Shown here: positions 38,210 through 45,700 of the stretch, one piece after another
Layout of the letters: each line of letters opens with the position of its first letter
Numbering within the stretch: position 1 is the stretch's first letter
Origin: Aliirhizobium wenxiniae
GTDB taxonomy: Bacteria > Pseudomonadota > Alphaproteobacteria > Rhizobiales > Rhizobiaceae
Direction of reading: 5' to 3'
DNA length: 64,000 nt
NCBI RefSeq assembly: GCF_014201355.1
Contig: NZ_JACHEG010000002.1
Coordinates: 682,001-746,000 of the forward strand
Position numbers and translations under genes: made by a program
Notes under the pieces: model-generated
What the model saw: only the letters and a program-made list of their open reading frames with translations
What the model was told of the DNA's origin: nothing
Database searches by the model: none

Positions 38210-39307
38210 ATGTCCCACAATTCGTTCGGCCATCTTTTCCGCGTTACGACCTGGGGCGAAAGCCATGGTCCCGCACTCGGTTGCGTGGTCGATGGCTGCC
38301 CTCCCGGCCTGCGTTTCACCCATGCCGACATCCAGGCCTGGATGGACAAGCGCAAGCCCGGCCAATCGCGTTTCGTCACCCAGAGACGCGAGGATGATAT
38401 CGTCAAGGTTCTTTCCGGCGTGATGTTCGACGAGGATGGCGAGACGATGATCTCGACCGGCACGCCGATCTCGATGCTGATCGAGAATACCGACCAGCGC
38501 TCCAAGGATTACGGCGAGATCGCTCGACGCTACCGTCCGGGGCACGCCGACTATACCTACGACGTCAAATACGGCATTCGCGATTACCGCGGCGGCGGAC
38601 GTTCGTCTGCCCGCGAGACGGCGGCCCGTGTAGCCGCCGGCGGCATTGCACGACTGGTCGTGCCGGGTGTCACCGTGCGCGGCGCGCTCGTCCAGATCGG
38701 CAAACACAAGATCAACCGCAATAACTGGGACTGGGTGCAGGTCGACCAGAACCCGTTTTTCTGCCCAGACCCGGAAATGGTGCCGGTATGGGAAGAATAT
38801 CTCGACGGTATCCGCAAGTCCGGTTCCTCGATCGGCGCGGTTGTCGAAGTGATCGCGGAAGGCGTGCCCGCCGGTCTCGGAGCGCCGATCTACGGCAAGC
38901 TCGATCAGGACATCGCCTCGCTGCTGATGTCGATCAATGCGGTCAAGGGCGTCGAGATCGGTGAGGGTTTTGCTTCGGCTGAACTGACCGGCGAGGAGAA
39001 TGCCGACGAGATGCGGATGGGCAATGACGGCAAGCCGATCTTCCTCTCCAACCACGCGGGCGGCATTCTCGGCGGGATATCAACCGGCGAGGCGGTCGTC
39101 GCGCGCTTTGCGATCAAGCCGACCTCGTCGATCCTCACCGAGCGCCAGTCGATCGATGCCGACGGCAACAATGTTGATGTGCGCACCAAGGGCCGCCACG
39201 ACCCTTGCGTGGGCATCCGCGCCGTGCCGATCGGCGAGGCGATGGTCGCCTGCGCCATTGCAGATCACTATCTTAGGGATCGCGGCCAGACCGGCCGCCT
39301 GAAATAG
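38210..39307 (+). CDS. aroC: Chorismate synthase
   Basis: It converts EPSP to chorismate, the last shikimate step, needing reduced FMN. The 365-residue protein begins [20 protein letters not shown] with the flavin and substrate signature, and has the [14 protein letters not shown] and [18 protein letters not shown] motifs. Late blocks include [20 protein letters not shown]. ribBA follows 10 bp later. Confidence 0.98.
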   Translation: MSHNSFGHLFRVTTWGESHGPALGCVVDGCPPGLRFTHADIQAWMDKRKPGQSRFVTQRREDDIVKVLSGVMFDEDGETMISTGTPISMLIENTDQRSKDYGEIARRYRPGHADYTYDVKYGIRDYRGGGRSSARETAARVAAGGIARLVVPGVTVRGALVQIGKHKINRNNWDWVQVDQNPFFCPDPEMVPVWEEYLDGIRKSGSSIGAVVEVIAEGVPAGLGAPIYGKLDQDIASLLMSINAVKGVEIGEGFASAELTGEENADEMRMGNDGKPIFLSNHAGGILGGISTGEAVVARFAIKPTSSILTERQSIDADGNNVDVRTKGRHDPCVGIRAVPIGEAMVACAIADHYLRDRGQTGRLK

Positions 39308-39317
39308 GAATTTTCCC

Positions 39318-40418
39318 ATGGCCTACGATCAGAAGTCCGTCGTTGAAGCCATCCGCGCCTTCGAGGCCGGAGAGATTGTCGTCGTTACCGATGATGACGA
39401 CCGCGAGAACGAGGGCGACCTGATCGTCGCCGCCGTGCATTGCACGCCCGAAAAGATGGCCTTCATCGTGCGCCATACATCAGGCATCGTCTGTGCGCCG
39501 ATGCCGCGCGAAGAGGCCAAGCGGCTTAACCTCAATGCCATGGTGGCCGAAAACGACAGCGCCCACACGACGGCCTTTACCGTCAGCGTCGATTTTAAGC
39601 ATGGTACGACGACCGGCATTTCAGCCGACGATCGGACGCTGACGGTGCGCAACCTTGCCAACCCGAATGTCGGTGCTGCGGATTTCGTCCGCCCCGGCCA
39701 TATATTCCCGCTGATTTCCCGTGAGGGCGGCGTGCTGATGCGCTCCGGCCATACGGAAGCAGCGACCGACCTCTGCAAGCTCGCTAACCTGCCGCCGATC
39801 GGCGTGATTTCCGAGCTCGTCAATGACAACGGCACGGTGATGCGCGGCCAGCAGGTGGCGGCATTTGCCGTGGAGCACGGGTTGAAGCAGGTTTCCGTCG
39901 CGGACCTAATTGCCTACCGGCAGCGCAAGGAAACGCTGATCGAGCTGATGTCGTCCTTCGACGTGGTGACCCCGGTCGGCCGCGCCAAGGCGCATGCCTA
40001 TTCGTTGCCCTGGGATCCGATGCAGCATGTCGCCGTGATCTTCGGCGACATCCGCGACGGTGTCGACATTCCGGTTCGCCTTCATCTCGAAAACGTGGCG
40101 CAGGATGTGTTCGGCGCCGAGCGCTCGGTCGAGCGCTACATGAAGATGATCGAGAACGAAGGCCGCGGCGTGATCATCTATCTGCGCGAAGGTTCCGTCG
40201 GCGTCGGCCAAACCGAACACGGGCGCAAGATGCGCCAAGACCAGGAAGCCCATGCCGAAGCGCAGGCGCGCGAAAGCGAATGGCTTGAGATCGGGCTTGG
40301 CGCGCAGATCCTGAAAGATCTCGGCGTCACTTCGATAAAGCTTCTGACCCGTAGCGAGCGCCACTATGTGGGGCTGGAAGGGTTCGGAATTAGGATCGCC
40401 GAGACGGTGATCTGCTGA
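39318..40418 (+). CDS. ribBA: RibBA: 3,4-dihydroxy-2-butanone-4-phosphate synthase with degenerate GTP cyclohydrolase II domain
   Basis: Residues 1-205 are a complete DHBP synthase: the acidic metal site TDDDDRENEGDLIVAA, then RPGHIFPLISREGGVLMR and SGHTEAATDL. It makes the four-carbon unit of riboflavin from ribulose 5-phosphate. The remaining 160 residues align with GTP cyclohydrolase II, but the zinc cysteines are gone (VRLHLENVAQDVFGAERSVE where active enzymes have Cys at three places) and the usual QEGRGIGL loop reads LREGSVGVG. The second domain is therefore probably not catalytic. It is 366 residues long and sits 10 bp after aroC. Confidence 0.94.
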   Translation: MAYDQKSVVEAIRAFEAGEIVVVTDDDDRENEGDLIVAAVHCTPEKMAFIVRHTSGIVCAPMPREEAKRLNLNAMVAENDSAHTTAFTVSVDFKHGTTTGISADDRTLTVRNLANPNVGAADFVRPGHIFPLISREGGVLMRSGHTEAATDLCKLANLPPIGVISELVNDNGTVMRGQQVAAFAVEHGLKQVSVADLIAYRQRKETLIELMSSFDVVTPVGRAKAHAYSLPWDPMQHVAVIFGDIRDGVDIPVRLHLENVAQDVFGAERSVERYMKMIENEGRGVIIYLREGSVGVGQTEHGRKMRQDQEAHAEAQARESEWLEIGLGAQILKDLGVTSIKLLTRSERHYVGLEGFGIRIAETVIC

Positions 40419-40437
40419 TCTTTCCGATCAAAACCCC

Positions 40438-40455
40438 TACAATCCCGGGATTGTA
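40438..40455. promoter_or_regulatory. Perfect 18-bp palindrome upstream of brnT
   Basis: TACAATCCCGGGATTGTA is fully self-complementary without a spacer and ends 61 bp before the brnT start, in the 98-bp gap after ribBA. BrnA antitoxins carry a ribbon-helix-helix-type DNA-binding part and repress their own operon, so this is a good candidate operator. That link is inferred from position only. Confidence 0.55.
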
Positions 40456-40516
40456 ACGTCTTTCGTTTCGTCGGATCGTCGCTCATTGTCGGGCGTCGAT
40501 TTTTCGTGTACGAATA

Positions 40517-40792
40517 ATGGTTAGATTTGTTTGGGATGAGATAAAACGGCAGAGAAACATCGCTCTGCATGGGCTGGATTTCGCCGTTGCTGCTGCGGAA
40601 TTCGATTTTCGAGATGCTTTGATCGAGCCCAGCTACCCGGGGAAAGATGGTCGTCACCGGTTTCTGGCAATAGGCCCATTGGGTGACGATCTGACCTCGC
40701 TCGTTTTCTCAAGACTGGGAAACGAAGCTATCGCAATCATCAGTTTTCGGCCTGCCAGTCGAAGGGAAAGGAAACGTTATGATGAAGCCTAA
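40517..40792 (+). CDS. brnT: BrnT-family toxin
   Basis: The 91-residue protein has the BrnT pattern: VRFVWDEIKRQRNIALHGLD at the N terminus (the usual F-x-WDxxK-x2-N-x3-HG), DFRDALIEP, and the C-terminal IAIISFRPASRRERKRYDE. BrnT has a RelE-like fold and acts as a ribosome-dependent ribonuclease that stops growth; BrnA neutralises it. The 3' end overlaps brnA by 14 bp, the normal arrangement. Confidence 0.93.
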   Translation: MVRFVWDEIKRQRNIALHGLDFAVAAAEFDFRDALIEPSYPGKDGRHRFLAIGPLGDDLTSLVFSRLGNEAIAIISFRPASRRERKRYDEA

Positions 40793-41102
40793 ACCACGTT
40801 TCCGGGAGCTTACCGACGAAGAAGAAGAACGTATTCTGAAGGCCGCGGAGGAAGACCCGGACAATCCGCCACTAACCGATGAAGAACTCGCTCGGATGCG
40901 GCCGGCACGCGAAGTCATGCCGCCGGAATTCTTCGAGGCCATAGACGAGATGCGCAAAACCCGCGGCCGCCCCAAGGTCGAGGCGCCGAAGGTTGCCGTG
41001 ACGTTGAGGCTCGATCCTGACGTGCTCGACAGGTTCAAAGCCTCGGGCAAGGACTGGCGCAGCCGCATGGCCGAGGAATTGCGCAAGGCCGCAGGGCTTT
41101 AG
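40779..41102 (+). CDS. brnA: BrnA-family antitoxin
   Basis: The 107-residue acidic protein overlaps brnT. The N-terminal half is disordered and Glu-rich (FRELTDEEEERILKAAEEDP), and the C-terminal half has the BrnA DNA-binding segment KVAVTLRLDPDVLDRFKASG followed by KDWRSRMAEELRKAAG. It should bind BrnT and also repress the operon. It converges on the oxidoreductase gene with 1 bp between stops. Confidence 0.93.
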   Translation: MMKPKPRFRELTDEEEERILKAAEEDPDNPPLTDEELARMRPAREVMPPEFFEAIDEMRKTRGRPKVEAPKVAVTLRLDPDVLDRFKASGKDWRSRMAEELRKAAGL

Positions 41103-41103
41103 A

Positions 41104-42102
41104 TCAGCGGCTGGCCGCCAATATCTTCTCGATAAAACGATGCGCCTGCAGCGCATCGTGACCGGAGACGCGCAATGTCTCCTCGCCGGTGATCGAACCG
41201 ATAAAATTGCCGATCAGGGCGCGATGCATCTCATGACCGAAAGCCATCGGATCGACGCCTGTGCCGATCGACTGTTCGCCGCCCACCTTTGCCACCGTAC
41301 CATCCATGAACGCCGCTTCCAGCGTGTCGCCGGAGAGGGTGGCCGTGCCTTGCGTGCCGATCAGCTCGATCCGGTCGGGCAGGCCGGGATGGGCCGAGGT
41401 CGTGGCGTTCAGCGTGCCGATCGCGCCGCTTTCGAAGGAGAGGCAGGCCGCGACCAGATCCTCGGTCTCCATCCGGTGGATGGGCGTGGTGCGAACGAAG
41501 GAGGAGACATCCGTGGGCACGCCGGCATAACTCAGGAGAAGGTCGATCGTGTGGATCGCCTGGGTAAGCAGGACGCCGCCGCCGTCACGCGCCCGCGTTC
41601 CCCTGCCCTCGACATCGTAATAGCTTTGCGGCCGCCAGTTGCGAATGGCAGCCGAGGCGCCAACCAGCGTACCGAGGCGGCCGGTGACGACCAGAAGATC
41701 GAGCGCGAGTGCGGCCGGGCGAAACCGGTTCTGCAGCACAACGCCCAATTTTACCTTCGCCTTCTCAGCCGCAGCCACAATAGCCTCGGCCCGTTGAAGG
41801 CTGATATCCAACGGCTTTTCCAGGAGGATATGTTTTCCTGCCGTTGCGGCTCGCTCGACAAGCTCCAAATGGCTGCTTGGAGGCGTGAGGATCAGCACAG
41901 CATCGATATCCGGATCGTCGAAAATGGCGTCGAGACTGTCGGTGACCGGGATCGGGTATTGTGCGGCGAAAGCCTCGCGCCGTGCCGCTGTCGGGCTATA
42001 GGCTGCAACGCATCCGACCTGATCGGCAAGATCGAGCAATGCCCGGGCGTGGTGGCCTGCCGCCATGCCAAGACCAATCATCGCCACCTGTAGTTTTGCC
42101 AT
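41104..42102 (-). CDS. Gfo/Idh/MocA-family oxidoreductase
   Basis: The start at 42102 (MAKLQVAMIGLGMAAGHHAR) follows an RBS (gggagg) and gives 332 residues. An N-terminal Rossmann fold with GLGMAAGHHA and the conserved LLEKPLDISLQRAEAIV (EKP motif) mark the family, which oxidises or epimerises sugars and inositols using NAD(P). The C-terminal half has GGGVLLTQAIHTIDLLLSYAG, split here as GGGVLLTQAIHTID with the catalytic histidine. The substrate is unknown. It diverges from the glgE operon. Confidence 0.93.
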   Translation of the reverse strand: MAKLQVAMIGLGMAAGHHARALLDLADQVGCVAAYSPTAARREAFAAQYPIPVTDSLDAIFDDPDIDAVLILTPPSSHLELVERAATAGKHILLEKPLDISLQRAEAIVAAAEKAKVKLGVVLQNRFRPAALALDLLVVTGRLGTLVGASAAIRNWRPQSYYDVEGRGTRARDGGGVLLTQAIHTIDLLLSYAGVPTDVSSFVRTTPIHRMETEDLVAACLSFESGAIGTLNATTSAHPGLPDRIELIGTQGTATLSGDTLEAAFMDGTVAKVGGEQSIGTGVDPMAFGHEMHRALIGNFIGSITGEETLRVSGHDALQAHRFIEKILAASR

Positions 42103-42431
42103 GTCGTATTCCTCCCGATATGCAGCGTCCAAGACTTAACCGGATCTTCGCTGCTTTGCGATGCCGGAACATTCGTCAGTGACATCGGCCTGCCGTGACG
42201 AATGGACGCCTTTCATAAACTGCTGCGAAACCGAGCAGGAAAGCGCTCCCGGCGCAATCCCTAATTGCTGTTTATCTTCAACATCTTCGGCGCCGAAGAA
42301 AATGACGAGGCCGCGCGAACGGATTTGATTGCTGCGATTTTATCGGAACCAGCCATGCGGGGTTGCAGTTAGTCGAGGGACTTCGTGGATCCGATCACGT
42401 GCCCCCAACCATCAAAGGCAAGGCAGGACCG
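42103..42431. promoter_or_regulatory. Divergent control region between oxidoreductase and glgE operon
   Basis: These 329 bp contain two symmetrical elements. CATTCGTCA (42170-42178) and TGACGAATG (42196-42204) are perfect inverted arms 17 bp apart. TCTTCGGCGCCGAAGA (42284-42299) is a perfect 16-bp palindrome about 130 bp before the glgE start. Either could bind a dimeric regulator. No gene is visible. Confidence 0.45.
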
Positions 42432-45400
42432 ATGAACACGCGCCCTCAATTTGCATCCCGCATTCCGCTGACCGCTCTGCCACCACAGATCTATTATGTG
42501 CATCCGCTTGCGCTCCATGGAATGGATGCGTGGGAGGAGGTTTTTACTCATGCCCGCGCCCTGGGCTTCGACACGATCCTGTCAGGTCCGCTGTTTGATC
42601 GCGGCAGTGGTGCAAGCATCTTTACGACATCTGACTACGATCGTCTGGCCCCCTCTCTCGGACTAGGCTCGGACCCGATGGAGGCGATTACCGCACTCAC
42701 GCAGGCCGCGCGCGAATGCGAGCTGAAATTCATGCTCGATCTGGTTATCGATCAGGTCGCGACAGCCCACCTCCCCCATCCGCCGGTCGCAGCTGATCCA
42801 CGCCTGAAGCCGCATCAGATGGGCGCGCAGAAGCTCGATTTTTCCGCGCAGCCCCGTCATGTCGAAGAATGGAAAGAGCGGCTGGTATCTCTGGCCGAAG
42901 CCGGTGTCGCCGGCTTCCGCTGTATCGGCATCGGTAGCGTTGCCCCGGAAGCATGGCATGATCTGGTCGCTCATGCGCGCCGGTCCAGGCCCGAGACGAC
43001 ATTCATTGCCTGGACGCCCGGAAGCTCGTTTGCCGATCGCAAGGCACTAAAGGGCAGCGGATTCGACGGCAGTTTTTCCTCGCTCGCATGGTGGGACATG
43101 GAAGAGCGCTGGATCATGGACGAATATCAAATCCAGCGTGATCTCGGTTACCAGATTGCCTTTCCCGAAGCGCCCTTCGGCAGGCGCATCGCTCATGGCA
43201 CTGATGGTTGCGAGGTACTGAAGCGCAAGGCTATGCGGGCGCTGAAGCTTGCCTCGACCTTTACCAGCGGGCTGATGATCCCGATGGGGTTCGAATATGG
43301 CGTTTCACTTCCACTTGATCCGCTCCATGGAGACGGATCGGGGCTGCGGGGTTTGAAAGACCAAGGTTCCTACGAGCTCTCGGCCGAAATCCGCGAAATC
43401 AACGGCGCGACAAACAAAACGACCGCCGGTTTTGCCCGGCGCCCGCTGAAGCTCGTTTCCGCGAGCCAGGGCCCCGTCGTCGGGCTGTTCCAGACGGATG
43501 AAGAGGACAGCCGCGCATCCGAAAAGATGCGCGTCGTGCTTTTGAACCGCGACCTGCGCAAGACTGCTCCGGCCCCGTTCAACGTATTGCGTGAGGCCGC
43601 CTCGCCATTCCTGCCCCTGGTCGCACCGGAGGACGGGATAGAGGTTTTTGACGCGAAACTGAAGCTCAGGCCCGGAGAAATCCGCATCTTCGAGGGTTAT
43701 GTTTCCGAACCGATTGTCGATGCCGTTCCGGTTCCCAAAGCCGAAGCGGCGGCAGCTTCCCCAAGGCTGGCGATCGAGAAAATCACGCCTGCCGTCGACG
43801 AGGGCCGCTTTGTCGTCAAGCGCGTCGTGGGCGAGATCCTGAAGGTCGAGGCCGACATTTTTGGCGATGGGCATGATCCGCTTTCGGCCGCCCTGCTTTA
43901 TCGCTGCGCCGATGACGAAGGCTGGCAGGAAGTACCGATGCAGCTCGTTCTCAACGACCGCTGGCAGGCGGAATTTCCGCTGAAGCGCATGGGCCGGCAC
44001 GAATTTGCGGTCGAAGGCTGGAAGAACCCGTTCCAGATCTTCCGCTACGAATTCACCAAAAAGCATGAGGCCGGCCTGGATCTGCGGCTGGAGATTCAAG
44101 AAGGCATCAATCTGGTGCTCGATGCGCTGGATCATGCCTCCGGCGGTTTGAAACCCCAACTGCAAAAGCTGTTCGACCGGCTGACGGCAGAACAGGACAA
44201 GCAGCGGACGCAGACCCTGCTTCTGCCGGAAACCGCCGAGCTGATGGCAATGGCCGACCGTCGACCACATCGGGTACGCTCGCAAGCGATCCCCGTCGAT
44301 GCGGAACGGACGGCGGCGAGCTTTGCCAGCTGGTACCAGATCTTTCCGCGCTCGCAGAGCGGCGATCCGGGCCGCCATGGCACATTCGATGACGTAATCG
44401 CCCGGCTGCCCGCCATTCGCGAGATGGGCTTCGACGTGCTCTATTTTCCGCCTATCCACCCGATCGGCAAGACCAACCGCAAGGGTAAGAACAATACGCT
44501 CACGCCCGCACCGGAAGATCCGGGCAGTCCTTACGCAATCGGCTCGCCGGAGGGCGGGCATGACGAGATCCATCCCGAACTCGGCACGTTCGACGACTTC
44601 CGCCGGCTGGTGGATGCAGCCGCTGATCATGGGCTTGAGATTGCCCTCGACCTCGCCATCCAGGCCTCGCCGGATCACACGTGGTTGAAATCACATCCGG
44701 GCTGGTTCGACTGGCGGCCGGACGGGACGATCCGTTATGCGGAAAATCCACCGAAGCGATATGAAGACATCGTCAATGTCGATTTCTACGCGAAAGAGGC
44801 AGTTCCTTCGCTCTGGATCGAACTGCGAGATGTGGTGCAGAAGTGGGTCGATAACGGCGTCAAGCTGTTCCGCGTCGACAACCCGCACACCAAACCGTTT
44901 CCCTTCTGGGAATGGATGATCGCCGATATCCGCTCGCGGCATCCGGATGTTGTGTTCCTGTCGGAAGCATTTACCAAGCCGAAGGTGATGTATCGGCTCG
45001 CCAAGGTCGGTTTCTCGCAGTCTTATACTTACTTCACCTGGCGAAACGCCAAGTGGGAACTCGAACAGTATATGCGGGAGATCACCACGGAAGAGCCAAA
45101 GGATTTCTTCCGACCGCATTTCTTCGTCAATACCCACGACATCAATCCGGATTTTCTGCAGAACGCGCCGCGCCCTGCCTATCTGATCCGGGGCGCCCTT
45201 GCCGCCACGCTTTCCGGTCTGTGGGGTGTCTATAACGGCTTCGAGCTTTGCGAAGGCCGGCCGGATGCCAAGCGCAAGGAATATGCGGATTCGGAGAAAT
45301 ACGAGATCCGCGCCTGGGATTATGACCGGCCCGGCAATATCAAGGGCGAGATCGCACTTCTAAACCGTATCCGCCGCGAGAACCCGGCGCTGCATTCGCA

Positions 45401-45686
45401 TCTCGGCCTGCAGCTTCTGACGGCCTGGAACGACAATATCATGTTCTTCGAAAAGGCCAGTGCAGGACGCGAAAACGTGCTGCTCATCGCGGTCAATCTC
45501 GACCCCTACAATGCGCATGAGGCGGATGTCGAAATCCCGCTCTGGTCGTGGAACAAGCCCGACTACGCTTCGCTTCAACTGGAAGACTTGATCGCCGGCA
45601 ACCGGTTCACCTGGACAGGAAAGATCCAGCGCCTGCGGCTCGACCCGCAGGCAGGACTGCCGTTCGCCATCTGGCGTGTCAGATAA
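42432..45686 (+). CDS. glgE: GlgE: alpha-1,4-glucan:maltose-1-phosphate maltosyltransferase with extra N-terminal GH13-like module
   Basis: The start MNTRPQFASRIPLTALPPQI at 42432 gives 1084 residues. GlgE transfers maltose from maltose 1-phosphate to the end of alpha-1,4-glucans. The GlgE part (about 445-1084) has its own N-terminal beta domain and a GH13 barrel with nucleophile D816 (FRVDNPHTKPFPF), acid/base E845 (FLSEAFTKPKVMYR) and D903 (NTHDINPD). The first 430 residues are a second GH13-like barrel whose catalytic positions are lost (FRCIGIG instead of FRxDA; FIAWTPG for the Glu region), so it is probably structural or glucan-binding. treS-pep2 follows after 14 bp. Confidence 0.94.
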   Translation: MNTRPQFASRIPLTALPPQIYYVHPLALHGMDAWEEVFTHARALGFDTILSGPLFDRGSGASIFTTSDYDRLAPSLGLGSDPMEAITALTQAARECELKFMLDLVIDQVATAHLPHPPVAADPRLKPHQMGAQKLDFSAQPRHVEEWKERLVSLAEAGVAGFRCIGIGSVAPEAWHDLVAHARRSRPETTFIAWTPGSSFADRKALKGSGFDGSFSSLAWWDMEERWIMDEYQIQRDLGYQIAFPEAPFGRRIAHGTDGCEVLKRKAMRALKLASTFTSGLMIPMGFEYGVSLPLDPLHGDGSGLRGLKDQGSYELSAEIREINGATNKTTAGFARRPLKLVSASQGPVVGLFQTDEEDSRASEKMRVVLLNRDLRKTAPAPFNVLREAASPFLPLVAPEDGIEVFDAKLKLRPGEIRIFEGYVSEPIVDAVPVPKAEAAAASPRLAIEKITPAVDEGRFVVKRVVGEILKVEADIFGDGHDPLSAALLYRCADDEGWQEVPMQLVLNDRWQAEFPLKRMGRHEFAVEGWKNPFQIFRYEFTKKHEAGLDLRLEIQEGINLVLDALDHASGGLKPQLQKLFDRLTAEQDKQRTQTLLLPETAELMAMADRRPHRVRSQAIPVDAERTAASFASWYQIFPRSQSGDPGRHGTFDDVIARLPAIREMGFDVLYFPPIHPIGKTNRKGKNNTLTPAPEDPGSPYAIGSPEGGHDEIHPELGTFDDFRRLVDAAADHGLEIALDLAIQASPDHTWLKSHPGWFDWRPDGTIRYAENPPKRYEDIVNVDFYAKEAVPSLWIELRDVVQKWVDNGVKLFRVDNPHTKPFPFWEWMIADIRSRHPDVVFLSEAFTKPKVMYRLAKVGFSQSYTYFTWRNAKWELEQYMREITTEEPKDFFRPHFFVNTHDINPDFLQNAPRPAYLIRGALAATLSGLWGVYNGFELCEGRPDAKRKEYADSEKYEIRAWDYDRPGNIKGEIALLNRIRRENPALHSHLGLQLLTAWNDNIMFFEKASAGRENVLLIAVNLDPYNAHEADVEIPLWSWNKPDYASLQLEDLIAGNRFTWTGKIQRLRLDPQAGLPFAIWRVR

Positions 45687-45700
45687 GGGAGGAATGAGCC

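Noticed and set aside
28972..42147. Similar 18-mers caagacttaaccgg(g/a)tct at 28972-28989 and 42130-42147
   Set aside because: They differ at one base, and one or two such near-matches are expected by chance in 64 kb. No shared context was found, so I do not call a motif.
43305..44678. Open frame of 457 codons on the minus strand opposite glgE
   Set aside because: Antisense to conserved GH13 sequence; no domain and no RBS.
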